Counted from the stretch's first letter, positions 1-9,171 are shown. The stretch: 64,000 nt of DNA from JAHKLT01 sp046197865 (GCF_046197865.1 NZ_CP166990.1:310001-374000); one strand, 5' to 3'. Notes: generated by a model from the sequence alone, not told the origin. Translations and numbers: made by a program.

Positions 1-447
1 ACTGAGATACAAACCATTTCAAAAAACGGAGTTATATTGAAATATCCATCTAATTGGGTAATTTCAGAGTCAACTTCTAATAGTTCATTAATTTCAGTTG
101 CAGCTGCAAATTCAATTGATTCATCTAAAATAGGTCAAGTTAATGTTAATGTTGAAAAACAACCAATATCAGAATCCTTATCTACTTTTGTAAATAAAAC
201 AACTGCATCTTTAGAAAAAGATTCTTCATATGAAATGATATCTTCAGGTCAAACTACTATGGCTGGATATGATGCTATTGAAGTTGTTTATAAATCTGAT
301 TCTAATGGAACTATGAAAATGCATAAAGCTGTATGGATTGAAAAAGATGGAGAAGCTATTGTAGTCTTATGTAGTGCTCCAGAAGATAAGTTTGATTCTA
401 ATTTAAAAATATTTGATTATATTATTGCTAATATTCAATTTAGATAA
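1..447 (+). CDS. PsbP-related protein, C-terminal part (5' end outside window)
   Basis: The reading frame is open from the first base of the window to the stop at 445-447, so this is the 3' part of a longer gene. The TTG at 37 is an internal codon, not a believable start, because the frame continues upstream with similar composition. The visible part, beginning around V-I-L-K-Y-P-S-N-W-V, has the opening strand pattern of small PsbP-like domains common in methanogen surface or lipoproteins, and it ends in I-I-A-N-I-Q-F. No catalytic residues are recognisable. Any signal peptide or membrane anchor would lie upstream. The protein at 10833-11384 has the same overall plan. The coaBC start follows 9 bases after the stop. 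The family call is recognition only; function unknown. Confidence 0.6.
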   Translation, partial: TEIQTISKNGVILKYPSNWVISESTSNSSLISVAAANSIDSSKIGQVNVNVEKQPISESLSTFVNKTTASLEKDSSYEMISSGQTTMAGYDAIEVVYKSDSNGTMKMHKAVWIEKDGEAIVVLCSAPEDKFDSNLKIFDYIIANIQFR

Positions 448-456
448 GTGGTGTTT

Positions 457-1656
457 ATGAATATTGTATTATGTGTTACAGGCAGTATAGCTGCAACAGA
501 AACAGTTAAACTAGCTAGACTATTTAAAAGAAATGATGTTAATATTAAATGTTTTATGAGTGAATCTGCATGTGATATTATTCATCCTAATTCTTTAGAA
601 TTTGCAACAGGTAATGATGTTACTTTAAAATTATCTGGTAAAGTAGAACATGTTAAACATGCTAATGATGATTTAATTCTTGTTGCTCCTGCAACTGCTA
701 ATATTATTAGTAAATTTGCTCATAAAATAGCTGATGATCCAATTAGTACTTTACTTATTACTGCATATGGGCATAATACTCCTATTTTATTTGTTCCTTC
801 TATGCATGATTCTATGTATGATGCTATTGAGGAAAATATTGATAAACTTAAAGGTGAAGGAATTAATTTTGTTAATCCTAGAATGGATGAAGGAAAAGCT
901 AAATTTCCTCAACATGAAGAAATATATTTAGAATCTTTAAGAGTTATTAATTTAAACAAAGTTAATACTGATTAATGGGATGGTATTATTACTGATTTAG
1001 ATTTACTTAGAAAAATAGCTGGAAAAAATATTTTAATTAGTATTGGTGGAACTTACGAAGCTATTGATCCTATAAGAGGGATTTCTAATAAATCTTCAGG
1101 TAAAATGGGTTTAGAATTAGCTAAAGAGGCATATATTAGGGGAGCTAATATAACTCTTATTGTTGCAAATGTTACAGTTAAAATCCCTTCTATTTTTAAT
1201 GTCATTAATGTTGAATCATCTAATGATATGAATGAAGCTATTTTAAAAATGGTTCCTGATTTTGATATTTATATAGCTACTGCTGCTGTTTCTGATTTTT
1301 TACCAGGAAATGTTGAAGATTTTAAAATTTCATCAACTGATGAGATTTCACTTGCTTTTAAACCTACAGTTAAAATAATTCGTAAAATTAAAGATATCAA
1401 CTCTGAAATCTTTTTAGTTGGATTTAAAGCTGAATATAATATTTCTGAAGAGCAAATTATTGATTGTTCTAAAAAACAAATTGAAATGGCTGGAACTGAT
1501 TTAGTTATTGCTAATGATATTGGTAATAAAAATTGTAATTTCGGTTCTGATAATAATGAAATTTTTTTAATAGATCAAGATACTATTAAAATTCCATTAA
1601 GTTCTAAAAAAGATTTATCTAAAATAATTTTTGATAAAATAGCTAAAAAATTCTAA
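457..1656 (+). pseudogene. coaBC: coaBC: phosphopantothenoylcysteine decarboxylase / phosphopantothenate-cysteine ligase, interrupted by in-frame TAA
   Basis: CoaBC makes 4'-phosphopantetheine for coenzyme A: the ligase domain joins cysteine to phosphopantothenate and the flavin-dependent decarboxylase domain removes CO2. The first half (ATG 457, after GTGGTG) has the flavoprotein motif V-T-G-S-I-A-A near residue 10, then A-P-A-T-A-N and V-P-S-M-H. TAA at 973-975 ends it after about 172 codons. The same frame then continues as W-D-G-I-I-T-D and into the CoaB signature G-G-T-Y-E-A-I-D-P-I-R-G with N-K-S-S-G-K-M-G, down to 1656. Together the halves are about 399 codons, normal for the fusion. 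The ATG at 1105 lies inside the CoaB motif, so it cannot start a complete ligase, and I see no in-frame ATG/GTG/TTG between 976 and 1104. Either a nonsense mutation, a sequence error, or a split gene with an unusual start. Confidence 0.85.
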
Positions 1657-2222
1657 TTTTTTAATGCCATAATTATCAATTTAAGCTATTATAATTTTAA
1701 TAGTTCATGAATTTATATATAAATTATTAAAGTAATTTTTAAAATAATGACTCTTTTGATTTATATTAAATAATCGTGATAACCCTATCTAGATATCTTA
1801 ATATAAAAATACTTTTTTTATAGATTATCTTCTTTGAGTATAACTTATGCTTTAAACTATTTTTACAGTAATATTAGTAATACTTTTTCACTAAAAATAG
1901 GCTTTAATTATTATTTATCTAAAAAACTAAAAAATTGTCATTTTTTGTAAAAATTTATGTGAAAAATTAATAAAAATAAGTATTTAAAAAAAATAAGCCC
2001 TTTTCTCTAGATATTACCAATATGGAGTGATTATGGAAGTGAATTTGACTAGAGAAAATATATGAGCTATTTTTTTATATTTGCATTAGCAATATTAATA
2101 TTTGTGTTCATGGTATAAAAAGCTATCATTAGTAATACTTTTTCACTAATTTTTTACTATTTTTATAATTTTAAAATAGCTCTTAAAACATTGAAAAACT
2201 TAAAATTTCAACTTACTTTTTC
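1657..2222. other. 566-bp intergenic region with repeats and micro-ORFs
   Basis: No gene of normal size. It holds two identical 21-bp direct repeats (1873-1893, 2128-2148). Between them lies a perfect 10-bp inverted repeat, TTTTCTCTAG at 2001-2010 and CTAGAGAAAA at 2049-2058. Two micro-ORFs overlap by ATGA: 2033-2065 (10 codons) and 2062-2118 (18 codons, all hydrophobic, beginning M-S-Y-F-F-I-F). The region separates coaBC (+) from the 3' end of the fibrillarin operon (-). It may be a decayed element. I see no tRNA or obvious structured RNA. Confidence 0.5.
1873..2148 (+). repeat. Pair of identical 21-bp direct repeats, 255 bp apart
   Basis: ATTAGTAATACTTTTTCACT followed by A occurs at 1873-1893 and again at 2128-2148. 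Its first 15 bases recur at 10503-10517, just left of the first copy of the 49-bp hairpin repeat. The pair may mark the ends of a decayed insertion. Confidence 0.6.
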
Positions 2223-2867
2223 TTAAAAACTTTTTTCAATTACAAATCCAATATGGTCTTTTTCATAAGGTTCTAATTTAACTTTTTCTATAATTTTAAA
2301 ACCTTTCTCTTTAATTTTTTTCTCTTCTTCTTTAAAAATCTTTTTAGGTTTTAAAGAAACATTAATACTTCTTGCTTTAAGCATCAATAAACCTTGACCA
2401 TCATCTTTTAAAAATAAATCCATATTTTTCATGAATAATTCACTTTGATTTGGTTGAGCTACATCACAATATAAAAAATCAACCTTCTCAACTAAATTTA
2501 AATATGTCTTAGGTTTAGTTGCATCAGCTAAAATTGGAGCAATATTAAAACGTTTAGAAGATAGGTTTATTAACTTTTTACATGTAATTGGTGAAAATTC
2601 AACAGCATAAATCATTCCATTTACTAGAATATCAGAAATATGTGAGACTGTTGTACCAGTTGAAGCACCTAAATAAAGAATTTTTGTAGAATCTTTTAAA
2701 TCCACACTTTGAAGACCATTTAATAATCCTGCAGCTAACTTTGACCTATATGGATTCCATATTCTATATTCTTTATCTTTTTCTTGATATAGTTGTTCTC
2801 CATATACTTTAATATTAGGATTTAAGTTTTCTGTAGCTATTTCACCATCTTTTAGATAAACTTTCAT
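2223..2867 (-). CDS. flpA: Fibrillarin-like rRNA/tRNA 2'-O-methyltransferase
   Basis: Archaeal fibrillarin is the SAM-dependent methyltransferase of C/D-box sRNPs and methylates the 2'-OH of rRNA and tRNA at guide-specified sites. The 214-aa length is typical for the archaeal protein, which lacks the eukaryotic GAR domain. Visible features are an N-terminal segment with W-N-P-Y-R-S-K-L-A, the SAM-binding loop L-Y-L-G-A-S-T-G-T-T near residue 66, the acidic strand end Y-A-V-E-F-S, and D-V-A-Q-P-N-Q around residue 135. It is transcribed after nop5 on the minus strand; its ATG overlaps the nop5 stop (ATGA), so translational coupling of the two sRNP subunits is likely. Here flpA is the fibrillarin symbol, unrelated to the formate-dehydrogenase-like flp genes. 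Confidence 0.93.
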   Translation of the reverse strand: MKVYLKDGEIATENLNPNIKVYGEQLYQEKDKEYRIWNPYRSKLAAGLLNGLQSVDLKDSTKILYLGASTGTTVSHISDILVNGMIYAVEFSPITCKKLINLSSKRFNIAPILADATKPKTYLNLVEKVDFLYCDVAQPNQSELFMKNMDLFLKDDGQGLLMLKARSINVSLKPKKIFKEEEKKIKEKGFKIIEKVKLEPYEKDHIGFVIEKSF

Positions 2868-4003
2868 CTTTTAGCCCTCTTTTTTCTTTTTTTAGAATCA
2901 TTTTTATCTTTATTTTTTGATCTTGGTTGGAATGGATTTTCTTTTTCTATTTTTTCTACCTCTTCAAGGAATTTTTCACTGATTGTAGGATCAAATTCAC
3001 CTGAGTAGACATCTTTTCTAATAGCTAAAGATATTTTAAGTGATAATTTTTTAGCTATTTTTCCTCTATTCCACCATTTACTTGTTCTAACTGAAGGATG
3101 TTGGAAAATGAGCCCGTGTTTTGGAGGATTTTCTCCTGTTTTTAAATGTCTAAATAATGCCTTTTCTGCACCCATTATTTGAACTGTACCTGAAGGATAA
3201 CTAGCTAACTTTTCAAGTCCTCCAGCATGTGATATCAACTTAGCACCTAAAGATGATCCAAGAAGATCTGTTAAATTTGGTGCAAGTGAATTCATTTTTT
3301 TATTAATATAATTTATAACTTCTCTTCTTGATTTTTGAAGTGAGTAAATAGAACTTGCAAATGAATTTAAAACATCTAAATCTTCTTTTGAGATATCATC
3401 ATCAAAATCATCTATATTTAGATTTTTATTATCATAATTTTCAATAATATCTTTTTTTGTTTTATTCTCAGCTATTAATTTAATATAAGTTTCATTGTTT
3501 TGTACTATATCTAATTCTGGAAAATATAATGAATACCAATCTCTAATTCTCTCAATTAATTTACTTATCGATTCATCAATATCATCAATAGAATTTATAG
3601 CTTGTATAAGATATTTATCTTCTGAATTTAATTCATCTTTAACTTTTGAAATAGCTAAATCTCTATATGATTTTGTAAAAGTTTCTTTAGAGAAATTTAT
3701 CTCATCTAAAATATTTTCTAAATTTTCTCTTAAAAATTCTCCAGCTTTATTTGGAACTTCTAATGTGATATTTTCCCATTTATTATAATTTGATTTTTTT
3801 GACTGAGATTCAATAGAAATATTATCATATTTATCAAAAAGTTCTTCAATTAACTCTATTTCTTCTTTAAGAACTTTTTTATTTGAAATATCTTCTAATT
3901 TTGATGTACGTTCCTTTTCATCAAAAAGCTTATAACTTATTATGTTATTTGTATCATCAATAGCTATAAAACCAGCAACACAATGTGTAATAAAACAATC
4001 CAT
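2864..4003 (-). CDS. nop5: Nop5/Nop56-58 family C/D-box sRNP scaffold protein
   Basis: Nop5 is the scaffold of archaeal C/D-box sRNPs: its N-terminal domain binds fibrillarin, the central coiled coil dimerises, and the C-terminal Nop domain contacts the sRNA-L7Ae complex. The 379-aa protein shows a divergent N-terminal domain, a long charged helical centre (about residues 110-230), and the Nop domain with A-P-N-L-T-D-L-L-G, G-A-K-L-I-S-H-A-G-G-L and K-H-G-L-I-F-Q-H-P. It ends in a strongly basic tail (K/R-rich), typical of RNA-binding archaeal Nop5. It is the promoter-proximal gene of a two-gene operon with fibrillarin and is divergent from pyrD; the roughly 100 bp between them presumably hold both promoters. 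Confidence 0.93.
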   Translation of the reverse strand: MDCFITHCVAGFIAIDDTNNIISYKLFDEKERTSKLEDISNKKVLKEEIELIEELFDKYDNISIESQSKKSNYNKWENITLEVPNKAGEFLRENLENILDEINFSKETFTKSYRDLAISKVKDELNSEDKYLIQAINSIDDIDESISKLIERIRDWYSLYFPELDIVQNNETYIKLIAENKTKKDIIENYDNKNLNIDDFDDDISKEDLDVLNSFASSIYSLQKSRREVINYINKKMNSLAPNLTDLLGSSLGAKLISHAGGLEKLASYPSGTVQIMGAEKALFRHLKTGENPPKHGLIFQHPSVRTSKWWNRGKIAKKLSLKISLAIRKDVYSGEFDPTISEKFLEEVEKIEKENPFQPRSKNKDKNDSKKRKKRAKR

Positions 4004-4110
4004 AATTAACTTATATTTATTATGATTTAAAATATTTTCTTATGAAGTACAATATTTTAATTAATGATAAAAAATAAAGATATTAATTAATACTTTATTT
4101 GGTGTAATTG

Positions 4111-5028
4111 ATGTTAAAAACAAATTTTTGTAAAATACCTTTGGATAATCCTTTATTTTTAGCTGCAGGAGTTTTAGGAAGTAATGCTTCATCTTTAAAT
4201 TGGATATTAGACTCTGGTGCAGGTGGAGTAGTTACTAAATCATTTTCTATTAATCCTAACGAAGGATATAAAAATCCTACAACTGTTGCTGTTGATGGAG
4301 GAATTATTAATGCAATTGGTTTATCAAATCCAGGTTTAGAAGTCTTTAAAGAAGAAATTAAAAAAATCAACTCTAATGATGGTAAAGGGGTTTTTGCTTC
4401 TATTTATGGATCAACTCCTGAAGAATTTTCACGCCTTGCAGGTGAAATTGAAGGCATTGTTGATGCTATTGAACTTAATATTTCTTGTCCTCATGCAATG
4501 TGTGGTTATGGTGCATCAATTGGTGAAAATCCAGAACTTACTTATGAATTTGTTAAAGCAGTTACAGACACAGTTTCCATTCCAGTAATTGCAAAGTTAA
4601 CTCCTAATGTTACAGATATTACAGTAAGTGCAGTTGCAGCAGAAGAAGCAGGAGCAGATGGATTAAGTCTTATTAATTCATTAGGTCCTGGAATGAAAAT
4701 TGATTTAATAACTGCAAATCCTATTTTATCTAATAAATTTGGTGGCATGAGTGGACCAGCTATTAAACCAATAGCTATTAAATGTGTTTATGATGTATAT
4801 GAATCTGTAGACATTCCTATAATGGGTGTAGGAGGAATTTCAAATTATGCTGATGTAGTTGAATTCTTATATGCTGGTGCAAATCTGGTTCAAATAGGAA
4901 CAAGTATTATGGATAATGGTGTTGAGGTCTTCTCAAATATCACTAAAGATTTAGAGCTTTTTATGAAAAAAAATGACTTTAAGACTATTAATGAAATGAT
5001 TGGACTTGCACATAAGGAGGATTTATAA
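4111..5028 (+). CDS. pyrD: Dihydroorotate dehydrogenase B, catalytic subunit
   Basis: Oxidises dihydroorotate to orotate in pyrimidine synthesis. It is an FMN TIM-barrel enzyme of class 1B that hands electrons to the PyrK subunit encoded next. Start chosen at ATG 4111, not the TTG at 4108, because GGTG lies at 4101-4104. The 305-aa length fits. Diagnostic segments are N-P-L-F-L-A-A-G-V near residue 11, V-T-K-S-F-S, N-I-S-C-P-H-A with the class 1B active-site cysteine, and the phosphate-binding M-G-V-G-G-I-S-N-Y and I-G-T-S-I-M. Its TAA overlaps the pyrK ATG by one base (TAATG), and AAGGAGG precedes the junction, so the subunits are co-translated. Confidence 0.95.
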   Translation: MLKTNFCKIPLDNPLFLAAGVLGSNASSLNWILDSGAGGVVTKSFSINPNEGYKNPTTVAVDGGIINAIGLSNPGLEVFKEEIKKINSNDGKGVFASIYGSTPEEFSRLAGEIEGIVDAIELNISCPHAMCGYGASIGENPELTYEFVKAVTDTVSIPVIAKLTPNVTDITVSAVAAEEAGADGLSLINSLGPGMKIDLITANPILSNKFGGMSGPAIKPIAIKCVYDVYESVDIPIMGVGGISNYADVVEFLYAGANLVQIGTSIMDNGVEVFSNITKDLELFMKKNDFKTINEMIGLAHKEDL

Positions 5029-5840
5029 TGAAAAATGTTCCAAATGTCTTAAAAATCCAAGAAATCATTGAAGAAACACCTACAATAAAAACATTTATTT
5101 TTAATTGGGATTTTAAAAAAGACGGATGCCCTAATCCTGGAGAATTTGTAATGGTTTGGAATTTTAAAGATGAAAAACCAATGGGAGTATCTTTTATTGA
5201 TAAAACAGAAAATAAAATTGGTATTACAGTTAGAAATGTAGGTGACTTTACAAATGATTTACATTCTCTAAAAATAGGAGATAAACTAGGTATTAGAGGA
5301 TTTTATGGAAATGGTTTTAATACTAATTTAAAAGGCATGAAAGTTTTAGCTATTGGTGCTGGTGTTGGAATGGGTCCAATTAATTCATATGCTTTAGATT
5401 TAATTTCTAAAGATATTGATGTTGATGTATTATCAGCTGCTACTACTAAAGATGAACTTGTATTTGTAGAATCTCTTAAAAGATCTAATGTTAATGTTCA
5501 TACTTGTACTGATGATGGAACTTGTGGATATAAAGGTTTTGCAACTCATAAAACTATTGATTTATTAAAAAATAATGATTATGATTTTGTAGCTGTTTGT
5601 GGACCTGAAGTGATGATGGTTGGAATATTTGATTTATTAGAAGATAAAAGCATTGAAGCAGAATATTCTATGGAAAGATATATGAAATGTGCACTTGGTA
5701 TTTGTGGTCAATGCTGTGTTGATGATACAGGATGGAGAATTTGTGTTGAAGGGCCAGTTTTCACTCATAATGACTTAAAAAAAGTCAATGAATTTGGAAA
5801 ATATAGAAGAACCTCTTCAGGAACTAAAATAAACTTTTAA
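5028..5840 (+). CDS. pyrK: Dihydroorotate dehydrogenase B, electron transfer subunit
   Basis: PyrK carries FAD and a [2Fe-2S] cluster and moves electrons from PyrD's FMN to NAD+. The 270-aa protein has the ferredoxin-reductase fold: an N-terminal beta-barrel (about 1-100), G-I-R-G-F-Y-G-N-G-F near the FAD phosphate, the nucleotide-binding strand A-I-G-A-G-V-G-M-G-P near residue 110, and C-G-P-E-V-M-M. Near the C-terminus the cluster ligands appear as C-A-L-G-I-C-G-Q-C-C then a distant C (R-I-C-V-E-G-P-V-F). The order pyrD-pyrK with overlapping stop/start is the classic pair. The strong AAGGAGG ribosome site sits inside the end of pyrD. Confidence 0.93.
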   Translation: MKNVPNVLKIQEIIEETPTIKTFIFNWDFKKDGCPNPGEFVMVWNFKDEKPMGVSFIDKTENKIGITVRNVGDFTNDLHSLKIGDKLGIRGFYGNGFNTNLKGMKVLAIGAGVGMGPINSYALDLISKDIDVDVLSAATTKDELVFVESLKRSNVNVHTCTDDGTCGYKGFATHKTIDLLKNNDYDFVAVCGPEVMMVGIFDLLEDKSIEAEYSMERYMKCALGICGQCCVDDTGWRICVEGPVFTHNDLKKVNEFGKYRRTSSGTKINF

Positions 5841-5848
5841 GTGATATT

Positions 5849-6895
5849 ATGGAGAAAAACTTTGTTGATTATATTACAAATCCTGTTTTTGTAATAATTA
5901 TTTTGCTTATAATTTCATTTGCTACTATAATGCCAGTTATTAATATGATTTTACTTGGAGCTATTTTAGCTTATGGATTAAGACCTGTTTCATTAAAAAT
6001 CAAATCAAAAGTTAAAAATTCCTCACTTTCTATCTTTTTAGGGATTTTAATATTTATTGTCCCAGTAATTTTATTATTTGTATATATTTTTATGGTTCTT
6101 TTTGGAATGTCTATGGATTTTATTAGTTCAAATTCTGCAAATAATTTTAATTTAAATTATATTATTGAAACAATAGCTAATTATCTTCCAATTAATCAAA
6201 CTCAACTTTTTGATGGAATTTCTTCTTCTTTAAATGGAGCTATAACTGATGCATTATACTGGATAGCTAATTATACTTTAAAACTTGCTCAAAAAATACC
6301 TTATATTTCATTAGAACTTTTTATATTAATTGCTTCTATATTTTACTTTACTCGTGATGGAGGAAAATGTTATGATTTTATAAAATCTATTATTCCTTCA
6401 AAAAACATGTCTTTTTTTGCTACACTCACAAAACAAATAGAAAGTGTATTACTTAGTATATTTTATGGGCATTTTCTAACAGCATTAATTATAGGTATTA
6501 TTGCAGCTATTGGTTATTTTATATTAGGCTATCCATTTGCTTTATTTTTAGGAATTATCACTGGAATTTTCCAATTAATACCAATTATGGGGCCATGGCC
6601 TATTTATTGGATTTTAGCTATTATTGATTTTATTAATGGAAACTATGTAAGGGCAGTTATTGTTATATTATTTGGTTTTGGTCTTAGTTTAAGCGATATG
6701 TATATCCGCCCTGCATTATCTAGTCATCATGCAGACATACATCCATTAATATTACTTGTTGGTTTTTTAGCAGGCCCATTTGTCTTTGGAATTATTGGTT
6801 TGATTATAGGGCCATTGGTTTTAGGAATTACTTATGCAGTTATTAAATCATATCAAATTGAAAAAAATAAAGGGGATTTAAATGGAGAAAATTAA
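5849..6895 (+). CDS. AI-2E family (PerM/TqsA-type) membrane transporter
   Basis: A 348-aa polytopic membrane protein of the AI-2E transporter family; bacterial relatives export autoinducer-2 or act as Na+/H+ antiporters, but the substrate in methanogens is unknown. Two N-terminal hydrophobic helices (about 10-60), a third near 70-95, a soluble loop of about 100 residues, then hydrophobic segments in the second half. Family motifs include Y-G-H-F-L-T-A-L, G-I-I-T-G-I-F-Q-L-I-P-I-M-G-P and the final G-I-I-G-L-I-I-G-P-L. It starts 8 bases after pyrK and overlaps polB1 by 14 bases, so it probably belongs to the same transcript. Confidence 0.85.
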   Translation: MEKNFVDYITNPVFVIIILLIISFATIMPVINMILLGAILAYGLRPVSLKIKSKVKNSSLSIFLGILIFIVPVILLFVYIFMVLFGMSMDFISSNSANNFNLNYIIETIANYLPINQTQLFDGISSSLNGAITDALYWIANYTLKLAQKIPYISLELFILIASIFYFTRDGGKCYDFIKSIIPSKNMSFFATLTKQIESVLLSIFYGHFLTALIIGIIAAIGYFILGYPFALFLGIITGIFQLIPIMGPWPIYWILAIIDFINGNYVRAVIVILFGFGLSLSDMYIRPALSSHHADIHPLILLVGFLAGPFVFGIIGLIIGPLVLGITYAVIKSYQIEKNKGDLNGEN

Positions 6896-8690
6896 TGCTG
6901 TAATTTTAGATATTGATTATATTACGCATAATAATAAACCTGTTATTCGTCTTTTTGCAAAAGAACCAGGAACTAATAAAGAACTTATTGCATTAGATGA
7001 AAAATTCGTTCCATATATGTATATATTACCTTCTGATGAAAGTTCTACTTTAGAAGAAGATTTAAAAGATGATTTTGATATTATTGATTTAGAATGGGTA
7101 TTAAAAAAGGATTTTCAAATTGAAACAAAATTTTTAAAAATCACATTTAAACACCCACAAGATCTTGCAAAACACAGAGATGAAATTAGAAAATTAGATT
7201 CAGTTAAAGATATAAGAGAAACTGATATTCCTTTTTATAGACGATATCTTATTGATAATGATATAATTCCCATGGATCAAGTAGAACTTACTGGTGAATT
7301 TATAGATTCATATGAAACAATCAACTCTCAAAACAAAGATTTGAAAATTCTAAAACTTGAATCAGCTCCTAAAAAAGATGTTCATAAATCTCAAAACTTT
7401 AATATATTGAGTTTTGATTTAGAAGTAAGAAATCCACATGGTATGCCTAATTCTAATGAAGATGAAATTATTATGATTGGAATAGCTAGTAATTTTGGTC
7501 TTGAAAAGGTTATATCTACTAAAAATAAAGTTAATGATTCAAATAATGATTTTATTGAAAGAGTTAAAGATGAAAAAGCTATGATTGAAAGATTTGCTCA
7601 ATATGTTAAAGAATATGATGTAGATATAATTGTAGGATATAACTCAGATAATTTCGATTTTCCATATTTAAAAGACAGAGCTAAAATATTAGAAGTAGAT
7701 TTAAACTTAGGTCTTGATGGATCAGGTTTGAAGTTTATAAGACGTGGATATGCTAATGCTGCAGCTATTAAAGGATTAATCCATGTAGATTTATATCTAG
7801 TTATGAGGCGTTACATGACATTAGATAGATATACATTAGAGAGAGTTTACCTAGAGCTATTTGGAAAAGAAAAAGTTGATGTTCCAGGAGATAAGATTTG
7901 GGAATACTGGGATAGTGATTCTGACGAGCTTGATGAATTATTTGATTATTCACTAGATGATGTAAAAGCTACAATTGAAATAGCAGAACAAATTTTACCA
8001 CTTAATTTAGAACTTACTCGTATTGTAGGTCAACCATTATTTGATTTATCACGTATGGCTACAGGCCAACAAGCAGAATGGTATCTAGTTAAAGAAGCAT
8101 ATATTGATAATGAAGTAGTTCCAAATAAACCTGCAGGTATGGAATTTGCACAAAAAAAAGAAGAAAACAATGAAGGAGGATATGTAAAAGAACCAGAAGT
8201 AGGTCTACATGAAAACCTCGTCCAATTCGATTTTAGAAGCCTATATCCAAGTATAATTATTTCTAAAAACATATCTCCTGATGTAATAGTTTTAAATAAA
8301 GATGTTGATGATTTAGATAATTATAATGTTTCACCAGAACATGGATATAAGTTTAAAAAGAATCCAAAAGGATTTATACCTTCCGTTATTGGAAATGTTT
8401 TAAATGAAAGATCTAAAATTAAAAAACAAATGAAAGAAAGTAAAGATGAGACTACTAAAAAATCTTTAGATGTTCAACAACAAGCATTAAAAAGGCTTGC
8501 AAATACGATGTATGGTATTTATGGATTTCCAAGATTTAGATGGTATTCTTTTGAATGTGCTCAAGCTATTACAGCATGGGGTAGAGAATATATTAAGGAT
8601 TCTATGAAAAAAGCAGAAGAATTTGGTTTTGAAACCATTTATGCAGATACTGATGGATTCTATGTAAAATATGTAAATAAAAATAATTAA
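6882..8690 (+). CDS. polB1: DNA polymerase B, large subunit of a split enzyme (PolB1)
   Basis: Replicative/repair B-family DNA polymerase. The 602 aa contain an N-terminal domain, the 3'-5' exonuclease motifs F-D-L-E-V (ExoI, about residue 176), V-G-Y-N-S-D-N-F-D (ExoII) and Y-S-L-D-D-V (ExoIII), then polymerase motifs A (D-F-R-S-L-Y-P-S), B (K-R-L-A-N-T-M-Y-G) and C (Y-A-D-T-D-G). The protein ends about ten residues after motif C, without the thumb domain. That matches the natural split known in Methanothermobacter, where a second gene encodes the C-terminal fragment; that partner is not in this window. It is therefore not called truncated. Its ATG overlaps the preceding gene by 14 bases with GGGG just upstream. 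Confidence 0.93.
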   Translation: MEKINAVILDIDYITHNNKPVIRLFAKEPGTNKELIALDEKFVPYMYILPSDESSTLEEDLKDDFDIIDLEWVLKKDFQIETKFLKITFKHPQDLAKHRDEIRKLDSVKDIRETDIPFYRRYLIDNDIIPMDQVELTGEFIDSYETINSQNKDLKILKLESAPKKDVHKSQNFNILSFDLEVRNPHGMPNSNEDEIIMIGIASNFGLEKVISTKNKVNDSNNDFIERVKDEKAMIERFAQYVKEYDVDIIVGYNSDNFDFPYLKDRAKILEVDLNLGLDGSGLKFIRRGYANAAAIKGLIHVDLYLVMRRYMTLDRYTLERVYLELFGKEKVDVPGDKIWEYWDSDSDELDELFDYSLDDVKATIEIAEQILPLNLELTRIVGQPLFDLSRMATGQQAEWYLVKEAYIDNEVVPNKPAGMEFAQKKEENNEGGYVKEPEVGLHENLVQFDFRSLYPSIIISKNISPDVIVLNKDVDDLDNYNVSPEHGYKFKKNPKGFIPSVIGNVLNERSKIKKQMKESKDETTKKSLDVQQQALKRLANTMYGIYGFPRFRWYSFECAQAITAWGREYIKDSMKKAEEFGFETIYADTDGFYVKYVNKNN

Positions 8691-8764
8691 GGATTTTTAA
8701 ACTATTTAAATAATTATTACTTCCATATGCTTATTTTAACTAATTTTTATCCTTTTTTTAATTA

Positions 8765-9058
8765 TTAATAGTTTAATAAATAAATATCAATAAATAATAT
8801 TAATAAAAATATATAAACAAAAATAAAAACTATATTTACAATTACCATAGGTTTTAACAATTTTTCATCTTTTTCTTTTTGAAATAAATTATATGATATA
8901 TGGAATCGGATTAATGAATCTATAATTCCAAAAACTGCTAATGATAGTAATGCATATAATGAAAATTCACCATAACCTAAATATAGGGTAAAAAATGCAA
9001 TTATTCCTAAAATAACATAAACTAATGGAGAATATGCAAAAATACTTATTTTATCCAT
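8765..9058 (-). CDS. Small membrane protein, unknown function
   Basis: 97 aa, mostly hydrophobic. Three predicted membrane segments: about residues 12-28, 32-48 and 70-94, with a charged loop (Q-K-E-K-D-E-K) between the second and third. No conserved motif that I recognise. It stands alone, convergent with polB1 and divergent from the TPR gene at 9172. Supported as a gene by length, good membrane topology and normal codon use. Function unknown. Confidence 0.6.
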   Translation of the reverse strand: MDKISIFAYSPLVYVILGIIAFFTLYLGYGEFSLYALLSLAVFGIIDSLIRFHISYNLFQKEKDEKLLKPMVIVNIVFIFVYIFLLILFIDIYLLNY

Positions 9059-9171
9059 GTTGATTGTATTAATTTTGTTTTATAAATAGTTAATTATATT
9101 TGATAAATATAAATATATTTATTTAAATATATGAGTACATAATTAAACTTTTTAGATTTTGGATTAAGATT

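Noticed and set aside
973..975. Recoding of the coaBC stop as selenocysteine or pyrrolysine
   Set aside because: The codon is TAA; recoding uses TGA or TAG. Its position between domains is also not an active site.
1105..1656. A free-standing CoaB ligase starting at ATG 1105
   Set aside because: The ATG is inside the conserved N-K-S-S-G-K-M-G motif, so the product would lack its N-terminal nucleotide-binding part.
6882..8690. polB1 as a truncated pseudogene because the thumb domain is missing
   Set aside because: Splitting just after motif C is the known arrangement in Methanobacteriales; all motifs up to C are intact.
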